Shown one piece after another: positions 1-11,155 of a DNA stretch of 64,000 nt. This DNA comes from Meconema thalassinum (Eukaryota > Arthropoda > Insecta > Orthoptera > Tettigoniidae), in assembly GCA_946902985.2 (NCBI GenBank), contig OX336395.1, positions 16,594,708-16,658,707 of the forward strand. The letters are read 5' to 3'. A model generated the notes under the pieces. That model saw only the letters and a program-made list of their open reading frames with translations, searched no databases and had not been told where the DNA came from. Both the position numbers and the translations under genes were made by a program. The first letter of the stretch is position 1. Each line of letters opens with the position of its first letter.

Positions 1-1527
1 TGATGGCCTGCGTACGAGACTGGTCCACTGAGATACCAGATGCGGAAACAATGTGACCCAAGAAGGAAATTTTGGGCTTGGCAAAGGAAACCTTGGACAA
101 TTTGACGGTAAGGCCAGCGTCACGCAACCGATCAAGTACAACCTTCAGATGATCAACGTGCTCCTCGAAGGATTCGGAATAGATGACCACATCATCAAGA
201 TAGTGGTAAACGAACTGGAATTTAATTTCAGAAAACACCTTGTCCAGAAGTCTGCTCAACACAGCGGCTCCGGTGGATAGGCCAAACGGGACACGGGCAT
301 ACTCAAACAGGTTCCAGTCAGTGGAAAAAGCAGTAACATGCCTGGATTCCGGAGAGAGGGGAATTTGGAAGTAGGAAGAATTTAAATCGAGGATCGTGAA
401 CACCTTCGCGTTGCGAAACCAGCTAAAACATGTGTGAAGGTCCGGCAAAGGAATGGATTGTAAAACAACTTTTTGATTAAGAGCCCTATAGTCGACCACC
501 GGCCGAAAACCACCGTTAGGTTTTGGCACAAGGAATACAGGGGATGAGTAGGCAGAGATAGAGGGTTGGATTACACCTTCTTCCAACATCTTGTCGATAA
601 TTTTACGAAGTTCAGCCATCTTGGGCGGGGCAAGACGATATGGGCTGGAACGCACCGGCACAGAATCGGTTAGCTCAATCTTGTATTCCATCAAATGGGT
701 TACACCCAACTTGTCAGTAAATACATCACTATACTCCTGACATAACCTCTTTATGGCATCCTTTTGAAGACTCGTTAAATTTTCCAAATCGAGATCCTCA
801 ATAGTCATAGGTTCACTAACTGAATTGACAGCAGGGGAAGATAAAATCGGGTTAAATGATAATTTACTCTGTGGATTAAACTTAAACCATAAGTTGCGAG
901 CACCAAAATCAAGAAGCATACCAACGTGTGACATGAAATTAGCTCCAATGACCACAGAACAAGAAAGATTTCTGGCAACAAAAAATTTAAATTTCCAAGA
1001 AAAATTTAGAATATGAATTTTGACTGTCATACTACCCAAAATACTTAAGTTTGAACAATTTGCCGAAATAAAAGCTTCATTGTTAGGCTCTAACTCAGGA
1101 AATTTGCATACACTCTTCATAGATAAAAACCAGTCCTCGCTTATAAAGGATGCGACACTACCAGAATCAAGCAACGCAGAAACGGGCTCGTCATTAACAC
1201 AAATTTCAATAAACGGGGATATACCTTTAGCCACAGGAGAAATTCCAAAATCATTACTCTAACACGATTACAATTAGATGACGAGGACACCCGCACCACA
1301 GGTTTCACAAAATGTTTAGACTTAGGCTGACTTGGCACGACATTGCTCACCGACAGGTTAGGTAGGTCAGAGACATAAGCAGAATTATCACGAGATGCAT
1401 AAGTTTTCAAAGAGTTACCAATATTTTCATTAGTAGGGCGACCAGAAACTTCACAGGGTTTTCCCAAACTATCATGCACAGAAATGTCCTTGGAAGTAAC
1501 ACCCGAATTGGTCTCCACAACATCTCG
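1..1527 (-). pseudogene. Gypsy pol (protease + reverse transcriptase), partial
   Basis: Reading the minus strand from about 1260 down to 1 gives a long open stretch. An aspartic protease active site (ALLDSGSVASF) lies near 1150-1185. A Gypsy reverse transcriptase follows, with the segment VPKPNGGFRPVVDYRALN, the first catalytic Asp region (FTILDLNSSYFQIPL) and the YLDD catalytic box (VYHYLDDVVIYSE) near 180-215. The frame reaches the window edge in the segment after YLDD (SFLGHIVS), so the C-terminal part of pol is outside. From about 1518 to 1265 the gag frame continues after its TGA stop; around 1255-1265 the reading frame must change to enter the protease. The family is clear and the decay is visible. 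Whether the gag-pol stop was ever a programmed readthrough site cannot be decided from this copy. Confidence 0.82.
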
Positions 1528-2583
1528 TCATTGGCGATACACAACCTGGTTACTCGGACACACCTTCTTAACATGTCCCACCCCACCGCACGTGTGGCAC
1601 TTAATATTGGGTCTAGGATGAAACATAACCTTAGGCGAGGGACGAGACACCGAGGAAGGAGGGGGACAAGACATCAAGGAGGGAGGAGGAACATTAGCTA
1701 CACGAAGGGAATCGGCATGTTTCACAGCCATAGCCTCTATAACGACCTGTTTCAGCTCGACAAAAGACGAAGGCCTATATTGAGGCGAAAAGCCATTTAC
1801 AATTGATGATACCAACTGCCGTTCAGTTAAAGGGGATGCAAATACCTGTGCATAGACCTTGATATCACTGACATAGTCGCTAAGTGACTCGTCTAACCTT
1901 TGGACACGATATAAAAATCTTTGCTCGAGAGTACTTAGGGCGCTCGCAGGGACAAAAAACCACAATACTTCCCTAATAAACATGGCTAAGGACATGCGGA
2001 GGTGGATAGCTTCAATTAGCTTATCGCGCAGCATACCAGACGCAACTGGATATAACAACTGGAAAATCTGATTTTCCGACATCCCAAAAATTGAGGCATG
2101 GTTACCCAATTCGACCACTTGCTTTAAAAATTGGACCACTTGGGTAACGTCATCAAGGTTGAAACTCTTTAACTTAGTCAAGAAACTAGAAATAGGGTGA
2201 GGAATCGACCCATAATTCAAGGTAGGTGAGTATGTAGCATTAGGAAAAGACACATTGTTACCAGGGTAGCCCGCTCGCATACCCTCTACAGGAGACAAAA
2301 CATTTACATTACCAAAGAAAGAATTGGGACGCAACGGGTCGGCAGTACCCAGGAAATCATTAGGCGCTCTAACATGAGAAGAATGGCCTTAAGCAGGGGT
2401 AGGAGGTCTGGGCGAGCCGGAACCAGACAATAGAGGGGCAGGCAAACTATTACTAGAAATCGATCCCAAAACCTCAGATCTAGTAAACAAAGGTGATTAA
2501 CGTTCAACCCCAGAAGAACTCTCCAAATTCACAAGGTTATCGCTTAAGTCAATTAAATTGAAAACACTATTGTTGTCGGCCAT
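1528..2583 (-). pseudogene. Gypsy gag (capsid/nucleocapsid), with stops
   Basis: The likely original start is the ATG at 2583 (MADNNSVFNLIDLSDN...). It is in frame with the open stretch 2334-1528 but is separated from it by two TAA stops near 2497 and 2389. The open part carries a capsid-like helical region and, close to its end, one CCHC zinc knuckle (CHTCGGVGHVKKVC, C-x2-C-x4-H-x4-C), which is the RNA-packaging domain of Gag nucleocapsid. It ends in a TGA at 1528-1530 (context CAA TGA CGA), after which the same frame stays open to about 1265. Gag would form the virus-like particle of the retrotransposon. This copy could not make full-length protein. Confidence 0.75.
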
Positions 2584-3213
2584 TTTGGAAAACACAGAAT
2601 GCAGACAGCCAATATAGAAGGAAACAAAATTTCAGGACTTACAAGGACAGTTTACACTTTCATAACAGTACCACAACCAGCAATTACCATCACCAAAGAT
2701 TAGGCTGACAATCGAACACAGCCACCCTACTACACCAAATCATGCACCATGCTGTCCAGAACTGCACACGTCACCACCTGCTTGGCTCGAGAACAGGGAG
2801 CTAAATTACAAAAATAGGCACAAAACATCAGGCTACCAGCTTCCGACGGGGCTCAAGGATTCCTTCACACGCAGCATATAGGCTATTAGAACATTAAGAA
2901 ATCCCATTTCCCATGCCAAGAACACATGTCAATCACTCACCGGGCTTCATCTTCATTGGGGATGTTGCACACCAACAGGGCAAAATACAGGAGTAAACGC
3001 CTCGTTTAGAACAGGTTACATACAGCATACCACATGTACATTCAGAGGCAACCATGAAACACAACAAACGACAAGGATTAGCTTTACACAACATTAAGTG
3101 CACTTTCCTGACAAAATCCCACCAACAACTGACCCATCAGCATTAGAGGGGTCCATAAAACAGCCCGTGGGTACTGGGGAGGGGGTAGTTACGGAAGTGA
3201 ACATGAGCAGGAT

Positions 3214-3331
3214 CTGCTACCAAAATGACACCCGTGCATTGGACGGCACTGGCCAGCAGCACGTCGGTAACTCGATAACCACGCTCTGCTACCAAAATGA
3301 CACCCGTGCATTGAACGGCACTGGCCAGCGT
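3214..3331. repeat. Partial tandem duplication, 72-bp period
   Basis: A block of about 45 bp beginning ctgctaccaaaatgacaccc occurs at 3214 and again at 3286, with the last bases of both blocks reading ggcactggccag. It lies in the presumed 5' leader of the Gypsy element. On the minus strand the shared core reads TTTGGTAGCAGA, a phrase seen near the start of LTR-element leaders. It probably arose by replication slippage in the leader. Confidence 0.7.
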
Positions 3332-3540
3332 GGATGGGCCAACTTACCTGTATTCAGAGGTCCGGGTCACTTCCGCAGCAAAAACACCTCCAGAAGACAA
3401 GTGTCCCAATAGAAGAGCTCCAAAAGGGGTGGAAGGAACAAGGAGAAGGGGACAACACACACAGGCTATCGTACAAACACCCCCCAAAAACCAACGGAAC
3501 TGCCGTCGGTGAAATAATGCCACAACCAAGGATAAAAATT

Positions 3541-4391
3541 TAAAATAAAATTTAATGTTAATATTTAAAAATGAAAACACCTCCACCAGCAAACAGAACA
3601 TGCATCAGGCAGTCAAACTTTAAAAATAAATTAAAATCTTAGCTAGAATTCTCACTGTAATAATAATAAATAATTAAGGCCAATATCAAAGGATTACTTG
3701 AGGTAAGAGCAAAAACAGCTACAAACCCAAAAAAAAACTAAATAAGCACCAGACACACTCCCAAACTGGACCATAAGGGCCTTGGAGAATCAGAAAAAAA
3801 AAACCTAGTGCATAATAATTACCAAGGTAATGAAAGAATAATGCAGGAGTATCAAGAAAACTCATAAAAAAAAGGGAATCCAAAGGAAATTTTAAAACCA
3901 GAAAGTTACTCAGTATCACCATGACCCAAGAACGTGCACTTCAAAAAACCACGCCAGAAAAAAAAAATCCACAATGCACTTCAGTCAACAAGTAACCATG
4001 ACAACCAAGAACAGTTGAAGGTACGTCAGTACGTAATAATGAGAAACGCGAAATTTACATTTAAAAAATTAAAACTTCTCCAGTGAGAAAACAGCTAGAT
4101 ATAAATAAACTTTAGACATTACGAGATCAAATAGTTTATACATGCAACGGATCAGACCAAAACGGAGCGACTATTGAACCAATTTAGGCCTAGTGTATAA
4201 AGATACGACCGGCCAGTACCATAATATTAAAAGAAGAAAATGCCTTAGCCAAAAATCAAAAAATAAATTAAGAAGAAAAATAGTAGTGTTCCCCAAACAA
4301 ACTAGTTTAACAAAAATTTACATTATCATAGGTGACATATCTATTCCAAGGTCAACCTTCCAAACCAAGGCTTTAACTGAATTTACACAAT
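3541..4391. other. AT-rich spacer, no gene seen
   Basis: The stretch is AT-rich with many A-runs on the + strand and only short, low-complexity open frames. I see no protein motif, RNA gene or repeat boundary other than the start of the hairpin element at its right end. Confidence 0.5.
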
Positions 4392-5823
4392 AAAAACAAG
4401 TAGTTCCGTGAAGAACTATACAGCCTATTTTCATATATTCTGCTCATGTTAATTGCCTCTATCAACATACAAAATTTCAGTTTAATTGCTGTAACAGATT
4501 CGTAGATATTGAGAACCGTCTAAATATTTCAGATGGTCGCCAGGTTGGATTTTTATTTTTGTACTATTACATTAAGATTATTGTGTACGTGTGGTATTCA
4601 AACTTCAATCGCATGATTAGAACACAAGAAGTAAAAACGAGATTTTAAAATTACGCACAGCAGCCATCTTGTGATTATGCAAACAATTGAAATAAATTAG
4701 ATGCCAGTGGATCAACATTTGTATAAGCATTTAACGTGCAACGTTTCACGGCACTCGGATAGTTAATTCGCGAGAAACGTCCATTTAAATATTTATAATT
4801 CGCGTCGCCGCCATGTTGGATTTGTGCTCACCAGGTTACTGAAAGTCCTATAGGTGAACATATGTTCATAGTCTCTATGAACATTAAAAAATTCAGTTTG
4901 GTTGCTGTAAAAGATTCATAGATATTGAGAACCGTTAAATATTTCGGAAGCTTGCCATTTAGGATTGTTATATGTATAGGCCATAGAGTTATCTACCATT
5001 CAAGGAAAATTATTGCCTAGGTTCATTATTCACACTTTCACTTCGATCGCATGATTACGACACAAGAAATAAAAACGTAATTTTAAAATTTCGCACAGCC
5101 GCCATCTTGAGGTTATGTAAACAATTGAATTAAATTAGATGGCAGTGCATTACAATCTGCAAAATCATTTACTGTACCACATTTCACTGCGCTCAGAGAG
5201 TTAGATCACGAGAAAAGTCTATTAAAATATTTCAAATTCGCTTGGTCGCCATGTTCGTTATGTACTTGACAGGTTTATGAAATATACATAGATAAACTTG
5301 TATCAGTACCCTTTATCACCGTACAAAATTTCAGGGTGATATCTGTAATAGTTTCGGAGATATAGAATGTCAGTGAAATATTTCGCACAGCCACCATTTT
5401 GAGGTTATTTAAACAATTGAACTAAATTTGACTCCAGTGCATTACAGTGTGTATAAACATTTGCTGTACCAAGTTTCATTACGTTTGGATAGTTAAATCG
5501 CGAGAATAGTCTATTTAAAAGTCTCAAATTCGCTTGACCGCCATGTTGGTTTTGTAGTTACCAGGTTTTTGAAAGTCTCATAGGTGAACTTCCAGTAGTG
5601 CCCTTTATCACCGTACACAATTTCAGGGCGATATCGGTAATAGTTTCGGAGATATTGAATGCTAGTGAAATATTTCGCACAACCGCCATGTTGGATTGGT
5701 GAGACGTAACAAAATTTGAAGGGCACGGTCGAGGTCGCCGGGAATAGTGCTATGAACTTACCGAGTTTCATCGAAATCGCTCCAGTCGTTTAGATTTTAT
5801 TAGGGACACACACACACACACCT

Positions 5824-5855
<32 letters not shown>

Positions 5856-5914
5856 CACACGGACAAAAGGTGATCTCATAAGCCTATTTTTTCAAAATTG
5901 AAAATAGGCTAAAA
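4392..5914. mobile_element. Non-autonomous repeat with 3' hairpin, copy 1
   Basis: The first and last bases match those of a second copy at 18020-19159. Both begin aaaaacaagtagttccgtg and end in a hairpin, agcctatttt ttcaaaatt gaaaataggct, followed by A's. The early segment agcctattttca (4422-4433) is an inverted copy of the 3' stem. The interior is built from related modules carrying the words 'cgccat(g/c)ttg' and 'aaacaattgaa(a/t/c)taaatt', and a CA/CACA microsatellite lies just before the hairpin (about 5809-5857). There is no coding capacity. The layout (short inverted ends, internal repeats, microsatellite, 3' stem-loop) resembles Helentron-associated non-autonomous elements, but no definite CTRR end or target site is seen, so the class is left open. 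Confidence 0.72.
5809..5857. repeat. CA microsatellite
   Basis: Imperfect (CA)n tract inside the 3' part of hairpin element copy 1. A shorter tract sits at the equivalent place in copy 2 (about 19061-19105), so it belongs to the element. Confidence 0.9.
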
Positions 5915-6574
5915 ATATGGATTCAAGACATACCTTAACAAGTCCTTTGGGGAGACACTGATGATAAAACAAACATAACACTAATAAATAATCTTAAAAA
6001 AAAAGAAAACTGCCCAGAAGGCTGCCGCTGGCACATGCAATCATTGACACCAAGCATCTTCAAGCTTTCTCCTTTCCAACGAAATAAATTGTAGACCGTG
6101 CTTTCAGGGGTGACGATTCCACTTCTTATCCACAGCGGTTCACCCTTTTAGTAAAATAATTCCATTTCTTGGAGAGGTGAGGGCCACAGGCCCCCACCTC
6201 AATAGACAAACAAAATTCACGATCACTCAGACCAATCCAGTCTGTTCAGTTACCGATGACAACACATAATGGCGCCGACAAGGAAGCCAGGCGCGCTGCA
6301 TGCATTAGTTTGGAAAATGTCCAATCATAGATTGACACATCAAACAACAATGTCAGAAGTAGATAATTAATTTGGCGGTATCCAGAACACACCTGCATTT
6401 GTTTCATGACGTAGGATATAATTGTCTTCATTTATGTCATGAATTGGTAGAGTTTTAAAGGAAACACCAACGCACTCTATTGGAGAAAACCAGGAACCAC
6501 GTTCAGGCTTCAAAAGTCCGACAGCTGCTCCCATCTCGTGGTCACAGGCGGAACAGAGCGGCGAAGCGGACTTT
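5915..6574. other. Single-copy-looking spacer left of the minus-strand exon
   Basis: No convincing gene was found. If the minus-strand first exon at 6575-6713 is real, this would be its intron or downstream exon space. One potential 24-nt mini-exon with AG/GT borders at 5934-5957 is too weak to annotate. The reading frame at 6367-6675 contains no recognisable domain. Confidence 0.4.
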
Positions 6575-6713
6575 TCAAAATGCATGAAGGATGATCCACG
6601 TGAATATACATGATTGAAAACGAAGAGACGTGCACTTGCACGTATCAACAATCTCAGAGAATTCTTCTGGTTCACATTTGATAGATGGTTGGCCCTCCAT
6701 AATGTTGAGGAAT
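6575..6713 (-). CDS. Candidate first coding exon of a zinc-finger-type leader, minus strand
   Basis: On the minus strand an AG acceptor (ttgtag) ends at 6714, followed by a 13-nt leader and an ATG at 6700. The peptide begins MEGQPSIKCEPEEFSEIV. The layout and sequence parallel the + strand exon at 24539-24619: acceptor ttctag, 12-nt leader, MDEQAVIKSEPEW... ending DLADI before GT. The shared IKxEPE motif is typical of N-terminal exons of insect C2H2 zinc-finger genes. Here the bases at the expected donor are GTTGAT rather than GTAAGT, so splicing at the homologous position would be weak. The frame otherwise runs to a stop at 6575. It may be a paralogous gene's exon or a dead duplicate. No zinc-finger exon is visible to its left. 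Confidence 0.4.
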
Positions 6714-8337
6714 CTACAACACAGGATAATTAAGTAACATACATATTCAACATTCAGGATACACTGTAACAGGATATATTTGTCGTTTACACACAGAAAA
6801 GTTAAATGGTATATTCCAATACACTTCCAGGAATTATTTTTGTGTTTTGCTCTATTTTCTTTAAATGTATGCAACCATACATAAAAGTGAATTTCTATCT
6901 ACATCAGGAATCTGAGGATGATGAATAAGTATCCCTGTAAATGCATAACCCTTCGGAACCTTCCAGAAGTGTTTCCTTCTTAGTAACCAATAAAGAGGTG
7001 GTGGTGTTGATTGCTGCTCCAAGGGGCCTAACTATTTGGAGCTGATATGGAATGAATAGCCTTATTTTGGTAAGAACCTTCCACATGAATTGTTTTTATA
7101 ATCACAAATTATAAACGTCAAGATGGTGTATGTGTGTTTATCATATGAACAGTGCTAGATTGTCAAAATAGGACTGGGGATTCAGAGAGACAGTGATGCT
7201 CGACAGGCAATTGCTGAAGTGCAGTACTAGGAAACCAAGTCAACAATTTTTATGTGTACATTACTCAGCATAATGTACAGCCATTCAACCCCCAGTTACT
7301 TGGATATGAACTGCTAAAGCATAGGGTACAAATTGCAGTATACTGAGCGTCGATATTATGTATATTGTGACTGTACACTACACGAACCGAGGATTGAACC
7401 AACAACTTTGTGCAGCGTGTGTACAGAATTATTGAGTGAGACATCTGCGAGGATTAGCATCTTTGACCTTCACTTTTTGCCAGATAACCTTGAGCAAGTG
7501 AAAAGTTAAAGGAAGTAGTAGTAGTTTGCTACTTCTCTGAGAAAACAAGAAGCCTAAGTTAATTCCAAAAGTTTCAATTGATTGCAATCAGCAGGGTTTG
7601 GACTTGACATGGTAAAGTATTGCATTTCTAATTCTAATATTGTGGCAGCCACGGCGAGAAATGTGGTGTGGCACCGTAGTTTTAGCGTTACCGGTATTTC
7701 ATGGTGCGCTCAGAACTATCTGACCTTACAAGTTGTTTCCTAGTTCCCAACTTATTTCGTTCCTACCGACACCGAAATCATTGTGTGTGGCTGCACTGCC
7801 TGCTTGTCCTTAGCTGCCCTATAACATTTTCACACCTGCCAACCTTACAAAACCAAAATTTAGGCGATTTTCATATGAGAGGCAAATATTAGCGCAATTA
7901 ATTGAAAAACTAAACTGCAAAATTAATGATTGAAACTAACATTCGGCACTTATTATCCCATAACTCCCACTTTTAAGACCATTCTCTTCACTTCTTCTTT
8001 CTTTACTACACTTTACATTATCTTGGATCTTCTTTGTTCCCACGTGTTTCGAAATATCACCTTTTCCACCAATGTCATATAAAAACATTACGTTGGGAGA
8101 ACTGTTTCGAAAAGACAGAGTTGTATTTTTACGGCACAGTGAAGAATCAAACAACGAGGAAAAACACTAGAATGTAACAATCATTTTGCAGCAAAGTCAA
8201 TAAGCAACCGCTTACACTGAAACAAATCCCATTTACGAATTCAGGTAGCCCAATAACATTCATTACATGCCCACAATAAACACTTCCAAAAAATACGGTA
8301 CTGGAAAATATTGGAAGTTCACCAATAATTTACAAAC

Positions 8338-8431
8338 ATCTGACAAGTTCAATCGATAGAAACATGATGCATAATATGTATATTACACACACCGTAACTT
8401 CTTACTAAAGGAAATACGGCACCTTACTTAC
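8338..8431. repeat. Direct repeat, left copy
   Basis: Contains tctgacaag, then atgcataatatgtatatta, then ttactaa-ggaaata and ccttactta. The same words in the same order recur at 8980-9060 with several substitutions and small gaps. Confidence 0.65.
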
Positions 8432-8979
8432 GTTATAAATAAGCTATGTTATTTTCCAATGATTTTACGGTCAATTTAATTTTCGAATAACGATTTGTAA
8501 TTAAGTATTCTGCGTTTTTGAATACGTCTTATATCAAATGTTGACATAATGGGCCTAAATAGTATGTGCAAATGCACGTAGGTCCTACTATTAATTTACC
8601 TGAGTGTTATTTTGCCGAACAGTGTTCCTTATTGACAGGGCTACAGTTTTACAATATTACGGTACATGTAATTTTCTGAGAATAATTTAAAGTTTAAATT
8701 TAGACTAAAATATCGAGAGAAAGAAACACTTTTCGTTTTCTAGGAAGGGCCCGGCGTAAATACTCGCATTAAAACCGCACTTCACTCCCAAACAGTCGGC
8801 ATTCCAGTATTAATGTACCTCGAGTTCAATGATTTTAGCTAAAATACCTGCCTCTTGCGTTACAATGCGACCACTTCACAACAAAACTCACATCTTTGTC
8901 CCGTATGCCCAGCGTCACCAACTGAAAATTTCCAAATGCAGGACATTGCTCAGAAACGAGCAGGACATACAAGAAGATG

Positions 8980-9060
8980 TCTGACAAGTTAAGTCTATAG
9001 AAAAATTATGCATAATATGTATATTATACAACTTTTTACTAAGGAAATACCTTACTTAAT
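8980..9060. repeat. Direct repeat, right copy
   Basis: This is the partner of 8338-8431, about 640 bp away. The pair may mark the ends of an unrecognised mobile element or an old local duplication; no open frame between them supports either. Confidence 0.65.
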
Positions 9061-9196
9061 GATCAGTCCCCACTGCAGTTCTTTTCCTTGAAGCTGCATT
9101 TTCAACGGAACCTACTTTTGAAAGAAGACGCGAATTATTTTCTTGATGTACATATTTATAGAATCCTTCCCACTACGGATCTTTGAAATTGATCGT

Positions 9197-9204
9197 CACA
9201 AGTA
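9197..9204. repeat. Target-site duplication, left (8 bp)
   Basis: The word cacaagta is repeated exactly at 9896-9903 on the other side of the hAT-like element. Confidence 0.85.
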
Positions 9205-9895
9205 CAGGCGCGGATCTAGAGTTTGGCTTGGGGGGGTCAGAGAATCGAAATTGTTAAGAAAAATGGTATCACTAAAAACGCAATCAAAAAATAACCAAAC
9301 GTACAAAACCAGACCAATTTTTTTGCAAGCTTCATGGATAGAAATCTGATGCGTTTAGCGCACCAAAAATATTCGTACAAATTGCCACGGCGTGTTTTGC
9401 GACTTATACATCGAGCTCCGAGAAAAGGATCAAGGTACGTAACAGTTTCGGCAAGTCGAGTTGGTACCGACAAAGGGAGAAAGCCTCAGCTTAAATTGCC
9501 AACAAAGCTTGCAGTTTGGACGTCGGCAAAAATTTTTGGTGCGAAAAAAGCCCCAGTTTCCTATCCGTGCAATACTGCACATTCATTGTGACATCACTAT
9601 AAACATCGATTCGGTATTCACAAAGTTTGCTAAACAAAATAGACGAGTTGATTTTGTTGTATAACAAGAGGTTAGAAGTTGTAAATATGTACAGTTGTAA
9701 CAGAACATAATAATTCCAATAAAGATAATTCAGTATTAAATAAAATAAAAACCTGTTTTTCAGTTAAAATTCGTAAAGTTTTATTTGTCTGGTAATTGTG
9801 TTTTCGTTTTTTTGAGTTTGCAAAAAAAAAATTGGTCTCCGTTTGGGGGGGGGGGGTCATGACCCCCGTGCCCCCCCCCCTTGAATCCACGCCCG
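9205..9895. mobile_element. hAT-like non-autonomous DNA transposon
   Basis: The left end reads caggcgcggatctagag and the right end, read on the minus strand, cgggcgtggattcaagg, so the ends are imperfect terminal inverted repeats followed by G-rich (left) and C-rich (right) runs. The element is flanked on both sides by the identical 8-bp word cacaagta (9197-9204 and 9896-9903). An 8-bp target duplication and ends of the type CAGGSGCGGATCTAG are characteristic of hAT transposons. The 691-bp interior has short open frames (for example 9334-9591 +) with no transposase motif I recognise, so it probably moved using an enzyme supplied by another element. Confidence 0.8.
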
Positions 9896-9903
9896 CACAA
9901 GTA
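9896..9903. repeat. Target-site duplication, right (8 bp)
   Basis: Exact repeat of 9197-9204. Confidence 0.85.
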
Positions 9904-10838
9904 ATATTCTACCAACAAACGGTTCCTCCATTGAGCATATACGGTAGCCTACGGTATGAATAAACACGCATTGCTGCCTGGTCTGGCAAAGTGGCAAATT
10001 CTACTAAGGTTCAGAAGCAAAACTCTATGTTCTGGTACATATTAAAGAAAACAGACCATTGTTCATCTAGTGTTGTGTCTTAATTCAAGTTAAACTTTTA
10101 GAATAAGCCCTTACGTTGCAGAACAGGTCGAATACTGTTATATTGAATCATCTATTTCTACACCTCTTGACTGTAAGTATTGAATAAATGGTACAATATC
10201 CTTAAAACTGTGGTCCTTAATGTTTTGAAGTTCCAACCATTTGAAACACTTGAATTCCTCCATAGGTTGCATCCATTTATCGAAGTAGGCTACTCAAAGC
10301 AGGATTCATAGGAACATAAACACCTTGCATTCTTTATCCAAACCATCTTCTCAAAATGTATTTAACATCCGTCTGACTTTAAGGGGTAAACGTAAATGAG
10401 CAATCAAGAAAAATGCCGGACATAACCAAAATGAATGAAAAGCAGGACATGTTGGTAACTCTCCGTAGGACAAATCCACTTATTAAAAGGAAGATTCTTA
10501 TACAGACCCTGTATATTGAGACAATCTGTCGTGGTAAAACTGTTTCAAGATACATACCTCACTTCTGTAGCCTCAAAAAATGAATATTGCAAACACAGTG
10601 TGTTGAGCTGTACTGGTCACAAGCACGTCTACACACTGCTTCTCTAAGTAGACTCGCAGGCTCAAGGTAAGTAGAGTAGTGGCCAGCTGTTTAAGATCAG
10701 CCAAGTTATGAATATCACGAAGCAAATAACAAAATTAAACGAAAATTGGGGGGAGTGCATCTCATGATCACCCAGTGATAAGAAGGTAATGAAATGTTAA
10801 TTATTCCTTGCCCCCGCCCTGTCACGGCCAAGATCATT
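9904..10838. other. AT-rich spacer, nothing recognised
   Basis: No open frame with a recognisable motif, RNA gene or repeat was found between the hAT-like element and the Copia LTR. Confidence 0.5.
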
Positions 10839-11050
10839 GTTATAAGAGTAATATTTCCTGTGGGTTATATGTGGTAGAAACAAATAAATGAACAGGCACA
10901 GATCTTTGCTATCGTCCTTTTGGTTCTACGATACCAACTACACTGGTATCGATTTACTTTTATTTCGTCTGCATTGTCTTTAGTACATAGTTGTCAACAT
11001 ATGCCAGTAAATACGGTAAGTAAATAAGAGTTAAATTGTCTTTCTTAACA
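10839..11050 (-). repeat. Copia 3' LTR
   Basis: On the + strand this 212-bp segment starts tgttataagag and ends tttcttaaca. The ends are TG...CA and form a short inverted repeat (TGTTAAGA / TGTTATAAGA). It directly follows, in minus orientation, a polypurine tract (ttgaggggaag on the minus strand, 11051-11064), which primes plus-strand DNA synthesis just before a 3' LTR. The position after the RNase H region of the minus-strand Copia pol is correct. No 5' LTR is present, so divergence between the LTRs cannot be used for dating. Confidence 0.8.
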
Positions 11051-11064
11051 CTTCCCCTCAATTT
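11051..11064 (-). promoter_or_regulatory. Polypurine tract of the Copia element
   Basis: Read on the minus strand this is aaattgaggggaag, immediately before the LTR start TGTTAAG. Polypurine tracts at this place prime second-strand synthesis in LTR retrotransposons. Confidence 0.7.
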
Positions 11065-11155
11065 AACATAGATAGTAATCTATTAAACGGGTTTAACAAA
11101 CTAATGATCACAGTACAAAAATAATCTTTCACAGCTTTAACAGTTTACAAGTTGC

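Larger units (their letters stand above)
1..3540 (-). mobile_element. Ty3/Gypsy LTR retrotransposon remnant, left part missing
   Basis: On the minus strand the order is gag, protease, reverse transcriptase, which is the Ty3/Gypsy order; RNase H, integrase and the other LTR would lie left of the window. The leader between the gag start (2583) and about 3540 has no coding signal and probably contains the untranslated leader and 5' LTR. I could not find convincing TG...CA LTR ends or a primer-binding site, so the right boundary is approximate. Two in-frame stops in gag, one after it and a frame change before the protease show that this copy is dead. Confidence 0.8.
6721..9196. other. AT-rich intergenic stretch, no gene identified
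   Basis: I saw only short open frames without recognisable motifs. The largest, on the minus strand at 7936-8154 and 6904-7086, have no family resemblance I can name. A diverged direct repeat pair (8338-8431 and 8980-9060) is the one structural feature seen. Confidence 0.45.

Noticed and set aside
4193..4393. 66-codon + strand frame before the hairpin element
   Set aside because: Low-complexity Lys-rich frame in A-rich DNA, ending in the element border; no homology seen.
5934..5957. A 24-nt minus-strand mini-exon with AG/GT borders (codes VSPKGLVK)
   Set aside because: The borders are plausible but the exon is tiny and has no support from homology; such matches occur often by chance.
9334..9591. 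85-codon + strand frame in the hAT-like element as a transposase remnant
   Set aside because: No BED finger, catalytic or dimerisation motif of hAT transposases can be seen, and an overlapping minus frame is as long.
7826..10460. A larger transposon suggested by 'ctgccaacctta' at 7826 and 'gttggtaactctcc' at 10450 as inverted ends
   Set aside because: The two ends agree only over a short phrase and no target duplication or coding sequence supports it.
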